Below are positions 22,956 to 32,339 of a DNA stretch of 64,000 nt, one piece after another. The notes beneath the pieces are model-generated. The model was not told where the DNA came from, did not search any database, and was given only the letters and a program-made list of their open reading frames with translations. The translations under genes were made by a program, and so were the position numbers. The stretch is from assembly GCA_033977485.1 (NCBI GenBank), contig CM066998.1, positions 23,995,501 to 24,059,500 on the forward strand, written 5' to 3'. The DNA comes from Hydrangea macrophylla. Taxonomy: Eukaryota > Streptophyta > Magnoliopsida > Cornales > Hydrangeaceae. Numbering within the stretch: the stretch's first letter is position 1; every line of letters begins with the position of its first letter.

Positions 22956-23075
22956 TGGAAATTGAATATTAGTCTGGGTATATACTATGGATTAAATATT
23001 TGGTTGTCCAAAAATCGGGGTGTGACAGAGAAGTACTGGGTTTAGCCAAGGTAAAATGGGATAAAAATTATAGGG

Positions 23076-23691
23076 TGATGATGCTGAAAATTGGTAAGGG
23101 TAATCTAGACAGAAAATAAAGCCACAAAAGATTTGTTATGTGGTTCGGTTCCGTTAACGAGGTGACCTACATCCACGGGTGCGTCTGTGCGCGTCTCACT
23201 AGCAGATCACCGGCGGGGCTGGTGAGCCAACAATGGTGGGTGGCACTACCAGTAATACCGGCGGGGTGTATGCGTGTAAATGGTGAGTTCTCTAGTATAG
23301 GCTTATATGCATAGAGAATTGATAGTCGGATCCCCTTTGATAGAGCAGGTGGACTCTTTTATAGGTGCAAGAGTCCACCCTTACATGGTAAGCTTGGCAG
23401 ATTAGGAAGCCTAATCTAATCGCAATGGATTTGTACAATGTTTGGAAAGTTTCCTAAGTGGTTTAGGAAACCATTGATTCTTCTTGATAGAGTCATGGCT
23501 GTATAAGGAAACAGCTCGGAAACATAACTGATGCCGCATCTCTTGGGACTTCACCACGACCGCCCGGGTATCCCAGTCGGCAACGGCAGGACACCTCGGG
23601 AGCGTGGGCTCCACACCTCAAATCCGGTTTCCCCGGCCATTGGCCGAACACGTGGCGGTTGATGAATTACAGAATATTTCTTGACATATCA
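23076..23691 (-). repeat. 3' LTR of element E
   Basis: 616 bp, TGATGATGCTG to TGACATATCA on the plus strand. The same length as the other LTR with no indels at three checked landmarks; about 15-17 substitutions are seen (~2.5%), suggesting a fairly recent insertion. Confidence 0.93.
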
Positions 23692-23707
23692 GCTGCCCCC
23701 CATTTTC
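23692..23707 (-). promoter_or_regulatory. Polypurine tract of element E
   Basis: On the minus strand AAAATGGGGGGCAGC abuts the 3' LTR. It is the expected plus-strand primer. Confidence 0.8.
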
Positions 23708-23928
23708 AAAACTGAGATGGCACCTTGCCAGATGAGATTTGAAAATTAAGAACGCCTCTCACATACCGGCCGGGAAAGGACCAGGACTCCCGCCAGAACG
23801 GGGCTAACTTTGAATGACCCGGCGACACATCGACTGAGTGATAACTATACAGGCCCGGTATAGTTCGGACTTAAAGCATGCAGTTCAAGTAGTAACCGAA
23901 TCGTCCAGCTGGCAGCGAAAACATCACG

Positions 23929-24053
23929 TCGCGCATTTAATACTCACGCTTTCTGAGGCGACTACCTACGTGCCCGAAACGACAGTTTCGGCGGGAGAGC
24001 ATGTGAGCCATCCGATCAAACTGGATCCCAACCGTCCGTGCTGCTTATATAAG
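23929..24053 (+). promoter_or_regulatory. Promoter of antisense gene 1
   Basis: The TATA box TATATAAG (24046-24053) lies 118 bp before the ATG. Upstream blocks GCATTTAAT (23933), TGAGGCGACT and GTTTCGGCGGG are shared, at nearly the same spacing, with the promoter of gene 2 (25581-25702). GCATTTAAT to TATA is 113 bp here and 111 bp there. The shared blocks are the best candidates for regulatory sites. Confidence 0.65.
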
Positions 24054-24171
24054 GAGCACTCATTCAACCTTGTTCCTTCACTACACAGCATCAACTGAGT
24101 CGCTTGAGCAAAATACTCCGAGCCCCCTCTTTTCTGCCGTCTTCGTTTTTCCAGACCTTCATCTTCATCAA

Positions 24172-25266
24172 ATGGCTTCGCGTATTGACCTGACATCAGA
24201 TGAAGGGCTTAAAGCGTTCCGGGAGGATTGTCAAATCCCGGACGACGTAGTGGTCCGCCCGTTCGTTGAGAGGGAGGAAATAGCCTTTCCCTTCGTCCTC
24301 ATCAGCAGCTATCTGCTGCTCATCATGGGATTGCGCTTTCCCCTTCCGGTCTCCTTTTGCGACTTGCTTGAGGGGTTGCGCATTCCTATCCACAAGTGCC
24401 GCCCAAACGTTGCCCGCCTCCTATGGGGAATATCAGCACTGAATGAGCGATTGGGGCTGTTCCTCCGGCCTGCTGACGTCGCGAGGTGCTACATATTGGG
24501 CATTGACAACAGAGGCCCCTACTTCCGCCCCAGGACCGAGGGAAAGGATCTTGTCCAAGGCTTGGACTTCCCGAACAAGAACTGGCAGCGGTACCCTTGG
24601 GTTGTGGTCGCCGGCAACTGGCTGGAGGATGCCGTTCTCTGTCCTCCGGCAGCTTTTGACCCCGATCTTTGCAAGCAAGCTTTCGCCGCCCTCCGTGGAG
24701 TCGCCCCTACTGCTGATGACACGGAGGCGTTTGACCAAGCTATTGAGGTCGGCATGTCGTTCTCTTATCTGGCAGGGAGACCTGCGGAGGACATGGGTGC
24801 CGGACCTTCTTCTGCAGCTCCTGCCGTTGTGGCTTCTGGGTCGCGCCGCTATACCCGATCTATGGCGACCGGGGCGCGCCCCGCCGGCAGGGCGGGCTTG
24901 TCCGAGGGACCGGTCACCTTGTCCACCAGCAGTGATTCCTCCTCCTCTGAGGACATAAGCCCACCACCAAGCCCATCCAAGAAGGGCAAGGAGAAAGAAG
25001 TTGAGGAAGAGGCTCAGCCCCAACTGAAAAAGAGTCGGTCAGAAGCATCCGCCGGTCTTCGCATGCCCGGCTCGCGGTCGGACTTCTCTCTTGCGAACAT
25101 GGAGAGCCGTTTGCAGGAGGTGGAGAAGATGGGCGATGAGCTGCAGATGGATTCCGCCCTTCGGGGGGTGGATGTTCATGCCCTGGAGCTCGCCGTAGAG
25201 GGGCTGGTGGCGAAGGTGGCGGCCTTAGAAGAGGAGGTCAAGGCTTTGAAAGGCCAAGGACCTTGA
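24172..25266 (+). CDS. Antisense gene 1 of Tat element: gypsy-associated domain plus coiled coil (364 aa)
   Basis: A single open frame of 364 residues runs opposite to the retrotransposon's own genes. The ATG at 24172 follows the TATA box by 118 bp and starts MASRIDLTSD. Residues ~35-190 form a globular domain with FPFVLISSYLLLIMGLRFPL, VSFCDLLEGLRIPIHKCRPN and a Trp-rich end (NWQRYPWVVVAGNW). This resembles the plant 'putative gypsy type transposon' domain (Pfam PF04195 as I remember it). Residues ~215-310 are Ser/Pro-rich with basic clusters that could be nuclear signals (KKGKEKE, LKKSR). The last ~45 residues form a heptad-rich coiled coil. Codon use is GC-rich, unlike the AT-rich flanks. 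The molecular role is unknown; a nuclear regulator or structural partner is possible. A poly-T stretch and AATAAA (25345-25350) follow the stop. Confidence 0.75.
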   Translation: MASRIDLTSDEGLKAFREDCQIPDDVVVRPFVEREEIAFPFVLISSYLLLIMGLRFPLPVSFCDLLEGLRIPIHKCRPNVARLLWGISALNERLGLFLRPADVARCYILGIDNRGPYFRPRTEGKDLVQGLDFPNKNWQRYPWVVVAGNWLEDAVLCPPAAFDPDLCKQAFAALRGVAPTADDTEAFDQAIEVGMSFSYLAGRPAEDMGAGPSSAAPAVVASGSRRYTRSMATGARPAGRAGLSEGPVTLSTSSDSSSSEDISPPPSPSKKGKEKEVEEEAQPQLKKSRSEASAGLRMPGSRSDFSLANMESRLQEVEKMGDELQMDSALRGVDVHALELAVEGLVAKVAALEEEVKALKGQGP

Positions 25267-25276
25267 AGGCATAATT

Positions 25277-25385
25277 TTTTTTTTTTTTTTTTGGGAAGGC
25301 TATTATAACTGCCCCCGGCTTCTGTATAGTTTACCCTTTATAGCAATAAAAAGGTTCTTGAGGCCAATTCTTCCTTTCAATGTGC
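25277..25385 (+). terminator. 3' end / polyadenylation region of antisense gene 1
   Basis: T-rich stretch, then GGGAAGGCTATTATAACTGC, AATAAA at 25345-25350 and AGGTTCTTGAGGCCAA. The same order (GGGGAGGCTGCTACAATTGC, then AGACCCTTGAGGTCAA) follows gene 2 at 28236-28305, so the 3' module was duplicated with the gene. Confidence 0.6.
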
Positions 25386-25580
25386 CCTTTTAACTGTTTA
25401 TCAATTCTGCACCACGCCGGGCGGTTGATATCCGACCGGCTTAGGATTGCGCCCGGGTTGCGACTGCTCGGGCCCGGACCACTGCTATCCTGTACCAATC
25501 ATCAGTCAGGTTTAGATCCCAACAAGTGGAGACATGGTCGTAACTGAAACGTTTGCAGAATAACGGGACTGTCTTTTCAT

Positions 25581-25702
25581 GCATTTAATGCGCGCGCCTT
25601 TTGAGGCGACTCCCCACCTGACCGAAGCGACGGTTTGGGCGGGGAATATTCTGGACAGCTAGATCTGTTCTGATCTGGGCCGTTCAGAGCCTTTATATAT
25701 GG
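25581..25702 (+). promoter_or_regulatory. Promoter of antisense gene 2
   Basis: The TATA box TTTATATATGG lies at 25692-25702, with upstream blocks GCATTTAAT (25581), TTGAGGCGACT (25601) and GTTTGGGCGGGG shared with the gene 1 promoter. The leader to the ATG is about 330 bp and may contain an intron ending at the CAG near 25985 (inference). Confidence 0.6.
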
Positions 25703-26053
25703 CACGCTCGCCTCATTTCGTGCATCCCTTTCTGGTCTTCCATTTTCAGCTTCCCTTTCCTTCTTCCTTTGAGAGTAAGGCTGGAGAGAACAAATCTAGT
25801 GAAGTTCGAGCGGGAGTGGGATTTCTTCCTTCTTAGATTCTGTGCGTTTTTCGAGTCGGGTGGAACCCTAAGTCTTCTTGATCGAGCAGGTATTTCTTGC
25901 GCTGCTTTGAGAGAGTGTTATCTGGTACTGAGGAGCGTCTATTCGTTACCGTTCAGGTTAGTAACTCTGCCCCCCCTGTACATCAGGTTTGGGGTTGCTG
26001 ATCCATTCGCCAGTCGTAGTTTGTGTCCGTTCCTTCTCGTTGGAGAGCCAGAG

Positions 26054-28172
26054 ATGGAACACTCCGGTTTCAACTCTGCGTCGAGATCAGAGAGTGAGCA
26101 ATATCGGTCGGGGTCTCCCGGTGCCAGTCTGGGCCGGCTTCCTGAGTCCTTGTTCGACCACCAAAGTGGGGCCAGGATCCCCATTCGTCTGTCTGACGGT
26201 GAGTCTCCTAAGGAGGCCCCCGTTGCCTCCGTGTCGAGGGGTTCGGGTGACGAGTTGCCTGAGGGAACTGACCGCGCGGTCTTCGCCTGTGAGTCCACCT
26301 CTTCCGTCCTGCGCTCTGGAGACCTTCTCCGGATCAGGGAGAGATATTCCCTCCCTGATGGTTGTGACCTAGCCGTAAACACCGGCGACGCGCATCTATA
26401 TCAGTCGGGGTTCGTCACCCTGTTTGAGGATGCTATGATGGCGGGTCTCCGACTGCCGCTTCACCCTGTGGCTCGGGACATGCTGATCCTTCTCGACATC
26501 GCTCCCGGTCAGTTGGCCCCCAACGGGTGGAGGTTCCTGATGGGGTGTATATCACTGTGGCCCCAAGTGTTCGGGTATGAGCTTACCCTCCAGGAGTTCC
26601 TATGGGCCTACCGACCATTTCCCGTGCATAATGAATTGGGGTTTTTCTCCTTTTCTGCCCGTCCGGGCAGGAAAATTATCGACAATTGCCCTAGCAATAA
26701 TAAGGGGTGGAAGGGCAAATTTTTCCAGGTGTCTACCCTTCGCCTCTGCGACATGGCTCCGGGAAGCCAACTGAGGACATCCTGGGCTAGGGAGTTGAGG
26801 GGTAAGACCGCCCTTCCAGCTTCATCTGTTATCTTAGTATTTTGGGGACACGGTGGATTACTGACTAACTTCTTTTCCCTGTCCGCAGCAGGCTCAGCTA
26901 AACCCCCAAAAATCCCTGAGGTGTGCCAGGCCAGGATCCTGAGGCTAACAGAGTTGCCCACCAGTGTTTGGAACGTATTATCCCGAACAGGGGACTTTGT
27001 TGAGACCTACTCCCCTGAGGAACCCGTTCCAGCCCCCAGTTTTTCGCCCATCATTCCTGGTGAGTATCCTGGCTACATGATGAGTTAACTTTGCATTTTT
27101 TTTTTCTTGCACTTCTGATTGTGCGACTTTGGGTTCTGCAGAAATGGCCCCCAAGCGCAATTTGGACCAGCTGCGGGAGAGGCAAGCTGCCGCCGCCGCC
27201 GCTACTGCCGCTCGGGCAGCAATCGCCCAAGGAAAGAGGCCAGCCGCCGAGGGCCTGGGTGGCGAGCGCCCGCTCAGGCGTATTCGCCGCGGGACGACTA
27301 ACCGTCCAGACCCTGTGGGGACGTCGGCTCCCCATAGGTCGGCTACTGACGAGCCCGCGCCCGGGGTCGATATTCCGTCGGGTCTGCACCTAGGGGGGCC
27401 TGCTGAGGTCCGGGAAAGGCTGAGATCCGTCCTTGTCCTAAGCCAGGTGGAAGCATGTGCCGAGCTATCTCCCCAAGGGCTCCAAGGATGGCTATATAGC
27501 ATATCCCACCTGGTGAGTGTTCTGCTTCTCTTTAAATGTAGACTCGCCCCATACTGATTACTTGTTTAACCGATTTGCACCCTCCTACCGCAGGTTCGCT
27601 GCATAGCCGCGGGATCCGAATCTATCCATTCTTCCCTGGCCGAGAAGGTCAGCGCTGCCGAAGCTGCCCTCTCGAAGGAGCGGAAAGAACTACAAGTGCT
27701 AAGAGCTGCCCTGGCCGTCGAGACGAGCAAGGCAAAATCGTTGGCTTTGAGTTTGGGTACGGCCCAGGCGGACCTGGCCGCGGCGTTGGCCGAATTGGAG
27801 GTTTCCCGGGCTCTAACTGCGGCAGCTGAAGCCCAGGCGAACGCAGCAGCCGAGGCGTCCGTTGCGAAGGCGGCTACCGAGACGCCCGCTGTAGGGGCCT
27901 TGGAGGGCGCGTTTGATGAGGGTTTCTTCCAAGGTTACAATAATCTGAAGCGACGAGTGGCCCGGGACCACCCCGAGTGGGTCCTCTCGGCCTACGAGGG
28001 GATTAATTCGGATTACTGGGATGTCAGTGAGGATCCCCCAGCTGGTGAAGTTCCTGCGGCCATTGCTGAGGCCCCAGAACTTGCCCCGGGCGAGGACGCG
28101 GGGGACGAAGAACTTGTCGTCCCACGGGAGCAGACTGGGGAGACCGAAAATGTGGTCAATGTGGAAGACTGA
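26054..28172 (+). CDS. Antisense gene 2 of Tat element, four predicted exons (622 aa)
   Basis: Predicted exons are 26054-26801, 26889-27059, 27142-27512 and 27594-28172. The introns of 87, 82 and 81 bp all start GT and end CAG, with pyrimidine-rich acceptors. Joined they give one frame of 622 residues. The first and third introns would also stay open if retained. Exons 1-2 carry a domain related to gene 1: LYQSGFVTLFEDAMMAGLRL, PLHPVARDMLILLDIAPGQL, WRFLMGCISLWPQVFGYELT. Exon 3 is basic and Arg/Ala-rich (MAPKRNLDQLRERQ onward). Exon 4 is a long Ala/Glu/Leu coiled coil (SLAEKVSAAEAALSKERKEL onward), then a tail with GFFQGYNNLKRRVARDHPEW and an acidic C-terminus. The start is the first ATG of the conserved part (MEHSGFN). 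Role unknown; dimerisation through the coiled coil is likely. Confidence 0.65.
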
Positions 28173-28229
28173 CTCCCCGGTCCCTCCTTCCTGCTATTTG
28201 TTTTCAGTGCTTATAGTTTTTTTTTATTT

Positions 28230-28310
28230 TTATTTTGGGGAGGCTGCTACAATTGCCCCCCAGGCTTTGTATATTTAATTAATGAAAAAGACCCTTGAGG
28301 TCAACCTTTC
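28230..28310 (+). terminator. 3' end region of antisense gene 2
   Basis: TTTTGGGGAGGCTGCTACAA is followed by an AATAAA-like ATTAATGAAAAAG (28278-28290) and CCCTTGAGGTCAACC. It matches the block after gene 1. It ends about 750 bp from the convergent end of the retrotransposon's integrase gene. Confidence 0.5.
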
Positions 28311-29057
28311 ATCAACTTTGTATACGTGGCTTTTTTGTGCTGTTTGTATTTGCTAGTATCCGTACGGTTGTGGCCGACCTAACACCTGCCTTAGCAAATG
28401 CTTTAGGACCGTAACCAACAGAACACCTAGTAAGATGGTATGATTCCCTGTTTTAGCTGTTCCCCTTATTCCCCTGCCCCCCAAGCATTTTGCTAAGGCG
28501 GGAGTATGGGAGTACGGGAGTGAGTGACCGTAGGGAACCGACCTGGGACATGGGTGGTCGCAGGAGCATTTTAAGCTTGCCATCGTCGGCCACCTAGGGG
28601 TTCGGCCCCGTCGTTGGCTGGACCTAGGCGAAACTTTAGTTAATTTCCTGTTTAGGTGTGAACCCTCTTGCCCCCGAGGTTCCTGTTAAGGCGGGGGCGT
28701 GCTGGGGATCGACCATAGGAAACCGACCTGGAACATGGGTGGTTGCAGGGTCCTTTGGTGCCTGGGTTCGGAGCCCGAGGTCTTTTTCATGCCTCGGGGT
28801 TAGGCCCGAGGTCTTCTTTGTGCCTCAGGGTTAGGCCCGAGGTCTTTTTGGTGCCTTGGGGTTAGGCCCGAGGTCTTTTTAGTGCCTCGGGGTTAGGCCC
28901 GAGGTCTTTTTGGTGCATGGCACGATGTACTGACAGGAGTAAGTTTTCAAAGCAAGTTTTTCAATTTTATTTAAAAGGTAACAATCTATAACAATTGTCC
29001 CAACAGGACTACATGAAAAGAATTTTCCTTATAACACTAAACTCCCGTAGTCAGATG
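28310..29057. other. GC-rich intergenic region between convergent genes
   Basis: No gene is seen. A duplicated ~40-bp block (ACCGACCTGGGACATGGGTG near 28538 and a variant near 28723) precedes a 31-bp tandem array. The last 150 bp are AT-rich and hold a minus-strand AATAAA-like signal near 28968. Plus-strand gene 2 and the minus-strand pol run toward each other here. Confidence 0.55.
28760..28915. repeat. 31-bp tandem array
   Basis: There are five copies with GCCCGAGG starting at 28773, 28804, 28835, 28866 and 28897, exactly 31 bp apart. The core is GGTTAGGCCCGAGGTCTTTT. GGCCCGAGG could be a binding site or a replication/recombination hotspot; this is not shown. Confidence 0.93.
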
Positions 29058-30515
29058 CTACTGATAATACTTGCGGAGGTGTTGCACGTGCCAATGATGG
29101 GTGAGATCGTGCCCGTCCATGCTCTGTAGCCAGTAGGTTCCCGGTCGGTTGACCCGAGTTACTATATACGGTCCTTCCCAGTTTGCTCCCAACTTTCCAT
29201 GGCTTGGGACTCGATTGGACTGGTTCACTGCCTTAAGGACAAGGTCCCCGACTTGAAAGCTACGATGCTTCACCTTACTATTGTAATACCGCGAGACCCT
29301 TTGCTTGTAAGCTGCCACTTTTAGATAGGCCTGGTCTCTTTTTTCTTCCACCACGTCTAGTTCTGTCCTGAGGGCTTCTCCATTATCGGGGCCATTGAAG
29401 GTAGCCACTCGGTATGTGGGCAGCCCGAGCTCTGTGGGGACTACTGCCTCGAAACCATAAGTCAAGAAAAATGGGGTTTCACCCGTAGCTGCCCGGGGTG
29501 TGGTGCGGTAGGCCCACAGAAGGGCTGGGAGTTCATCAGCCCACAGGCCTTTGGCACCTTCTAACCTTGTTTTAATCGACTGCAAGATCGTGCGGTTGGT
29601 TACCTCGGCCTGACCATTAGCTTGTGGATGCTCGGGAGAAGAGTAATGATTCAGTATCCCATAGTCCAAGCAGAACTGTCTAAAGATAGGTGTATCGAAT
29701 TGTCTTCCATTGTCGCTGACCAGGACTCGTGGGATGCCGAACCTGCTAAGGATATTTCTCTCCACGAAATGCTCCATCTTTCGCTCGGTTATCGTTGCCA
29801 GGGGCTCGGCTTCTGCCCACTTGGTGAAGTAGTCAACGGCTATTACGGCAAACTTAACCTGCCCTTTTCCTATCGGTAAGGGACCAACGATGTCGATCCC
29901 CCATTGGGCGAATGGCCAGGGGCTATGGACCGGGGTCTGAAGTTCTCCCGGTTGGTTTATCATGGGAGAGTATCATTGGCAGTTGTCACATCTTTGAACG
30001 TACTCCTGCGAGTCTCGGGCCATGGTTGGCCACTAATAACCTTGCAGTAGGGCCTTTCTGGAAAGTGTCCGGCCTCCTACGTGGTTCCCGCACACACCTT
30101 CATGGATTTCAAACAATATGGCTTGAACTTGCGTTGGATGGACGCAGCGGAGGTACGGGATAGTGAATCCTCTCTTGTAGAGGACACCATCGAGAATATG
30201 GTATCGTGCTACCCGGTATTTGACCCGCCTTGCTTCCTCTTTGTCGTTTGGGAGCCCTCCTGTCGTCAAGAATGTCACGATCGGGTCCATCCAACTGGGC
30301 CCCAGAGTGACCGGGTTGACCTCCATGCCTTCTGAGTTGATCACACTTGGCTCGGGCAAGAATTGTATCCTTATCCCGGGCAAGTCGGACTCAGACGACG
30401 AGGCAAGGCGAGCAAGCCGGTCAGTTCTGGTGTTCTCTTCTCTAGGTATCCAAGTGAGGGAGAATCCTCGGAGCTGTTTGGAAACCGTCCGGACGAGGGC
30501 TAAGTAGGCTACCAT
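29058..30515 (-). pseudogene. Element E integrase (and end of second RNase H), with two internal stops
   Basis: Minus strand, same frame as gag. From 30515 the frame finishes the second RNase H (TWIPREENTRTDRLARLASS). It then gives the integrase zinc-binding HHCC region (EIHEGVCGNH, then RCDNCQ), interrupted by TAG at 30033-30035 and TGA at 29973-29975. The catalytic core from 29963 is intact for 301 residues: WGIDIVGPLP (first Asp), LVSDNGRQFD (second Asp), HPQANGQAEVTNR (Glu). The C-terminal region ends HVQHLRKYYQ at 29058. There is no chromodomain, as expected for Tat. The enzyme inserts the cDNA into the genome; the stops should prevent a full product. Confidence 0.88.
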
Positions 30516-30533
30516 GCTATCTTCCCATGCTTC

Positions 30534-31442
30534 CTATTCCTGGTTTACCTGATTGACCACGAGCTGGGAGTCGCTGTAGCTCTCGACTTGTTGTGCACTC
30601 ATTGAAATGGCTAATTGTAACCTGACCAGGAGGGCTTCGTATTCGGCCTCGTTGTTGGAGGCACGAAACCCAAATCTCAAAGCATATTCGAGCTGGATTC
30701 CGTCGGGGGTAGTCAAGATGATCCCGGCACCACTACCTTGCTGGTTAGAAGAACCATCGACATGCAGTACCCAAGTAGGGATGCCGGATTGCAATCCGGG
30801 CGGTAAGGCCGTAGGCTCGGGTTCCTCAACCGGGTCTTCGGGATACGTAAACTCAACCAGAAAATCTGCGACGGCTTGTCCCTTGATGGCCGTCCGCGGC
30901 CGGTAAGTTACCTCAAACTCCTCCAGTTCCAAAGCCCATTTAACGAGCCTTCCGGACGTGTCTGGCCGAGAGAGAATTTTGCGGAGAGGTTGATCGGTGA
31001 GTACTATAATGGCATGGGCCTGGAAGTACAGCCGGAGCCTTCGGGCGGAGGTAATGAGGGCGAAAGCCAATTTCTCGATGCGGGAGTATCGGCTCTCCGC
31101 CCCTTGCAGCGCCCGGCTGGTGTAGTACACTGGGAACTGTATCCCGTGCTCTTCCCGAATAAGTGCCGAGCTAACCGCCGATGGTGACACTGCCAGGTAC
31201 AGGAATAGTTCCTCTCCGGCTGTAGGTGTCGTCAGTAGAGGAGGAGAGGCCAGGTACTTCTTGAGGTCTTGGAATGCCTCCTCGCACTCCTCCGACCATT
31301 GAAAAGCTTTACGGAGGATTTTAAAGAACGGGAGGCACCGGTCAGTAGCTCGGGAGACGAATCTGTTCAGTGCGGCCACCCGTCCGGCTAGGCTTTGAAC
31401 TTCCTTTGTTGACTTGGGAGACCGTATGTTGATGATAGCCTA
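30534..31442 (-). pseudogene. Element E RNase H and archaeal-type second RNase H
   Basis: Minus strand. After a TAG at 31440-31442 the frame continues to another TAG at 30534-30536. The first RNase H spans roughly 31200-30870 (YLAVSPSAVSSALI, then LTDQPLRKILSRPD and ADFLVEF). The second RNase H begins near 30780 with VLHVDGSSNQQGSGAGI, then NNEAEYEALLVRLQ and YSDSQLVVNQ, giving D-E-D. It runs past the stop into the next segment. Two successive RNase H domains of this kind are a recognised feature of Tat elements. Confidence 0.88.
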
Positions 31443-32336
31443 GATTTTGTCGGGGTTTGCTTCGATTCCCCGTCTGCTGACTAGATGACCGAGGAACTTT
31501 CCGGATGAGACCCCGAAGGTGCATTTGGCCGGGTTCAACCTCATCCTGAATTTTCTCAAAATGCTGAAGGCCCCGGCCAGATGATCCAGGTGATCGGCTT
31601 CATCTCGGCTCTTGACCAGGAGATCGTCCACGTATACTTCCATGGACTTTCCGATGAGGTCTCTGAACATGAAGTTGACCAAGCGTTGGTATGTAGCCCC
31701 GGCGTTCTTGAGGCTGAATGGCATAACTCTGTAACAGTACGTGCCTTGGTCGGTGATGAACGCCGTCTTCTCTTCATCCCCGGGGTGCATGCTGATCTGA
31801 TTGTACCCCGAGTAGGCGTCCATGAACGAGAGGAGTGAGTGGCCTGCCGTTGAGTCGACAAGGAGGTCTATCCTGGACAGCGGATAACAGTCCTTGGGGC
31901 AGGCCTTGTTGAGGTCAGTGAAGTCCACACACATCATCCATTTGCCATTGCTCTTCTTGACTAGGACAACATTGGCCAACCAGTCGGGGTAGTGGACTTC
32001 TCGGATGGAGTTAGCTTTCAGGAGCTTCGCGACCTCCTCACTTACAGCTTTTTGTCTTTCAGGGGCCATGCCCCTTCGCTTCTGCTTTATTGGACAGCAG
32101 TCTGGGCTGACATTGAGATGATGGGACATTACTCGGGGATCAATTCCGGGCATGTCCTCGTGACTCCAAGCAAAAACGTCCTGATTTTGCCTTAGGAACT
32201 GGATCAACTTTTCTTTCAAGGCGGGCTCCAGTAGTGCGCCTATGTTGACCGTGCGGCCCGGGTGTTCTGGATCTAGCACAACTTGCTCCAATTCTTCCAT
32301 AGGACCGATCACGTCCCTCTGGTCCCAGGGGTCCAT
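31440..32336 (-). pseudogene. Element E reverse transcriptase
   Basis: Minus strand, 298 residues between stops. It contains DVFAWSHEDMPGID, LVKKSNGKWMMCVDFTDLNK, FMDAYSGYNQISMHP, MPFSLKNAGATYQRLVN (usual Gly replaced by Ser) and the catalytic YVDDLLVKS. It is in the same frame as gag-protease, separated by a single TAA at 32340-32342. It is unclear whether that stop is natural or a mutation. Downstream it is closed by TAG at 31440-31442 after EANPDKI. Confidence 0.9.
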
Positions 32337-32339
32337 TTC

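Larger units (their letters stand above)
18735..23027 (+). mobile_element. Element D: multi-LTR Ty3/gypsy relic
   Basis: The relic is flanked by the perfect direct repeat GAGAA (18730-18734, 23028-23032). It starts with TGTAACAACCC and ends with CGGGGTGTGACA. In order it holds a partial first LTR (18735 to ~19475), an unmatched piece with an internal 3' end and polypurine tract (to 19712), a full LTR (19713-22581), a Met-tRNA primer site and short leader (22582 to ~22955), and the last ~70 bp of a third LTR (to 23027). Both internal regions are deleted. This looks like a tandem LTR-internal-LTR-internal-LTR element that lost its coding parts. No coding domain survives. Confidence 0.75.

Noticed and set aside
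24433..25023. 196-codon minus-strand frame opposite antisense gene 1
   Set aside because: It is a shadow of the GC-rich coding strand: no domain is recognisable, while the plus-strand frame has a clear domain, promoter and coiled coil.
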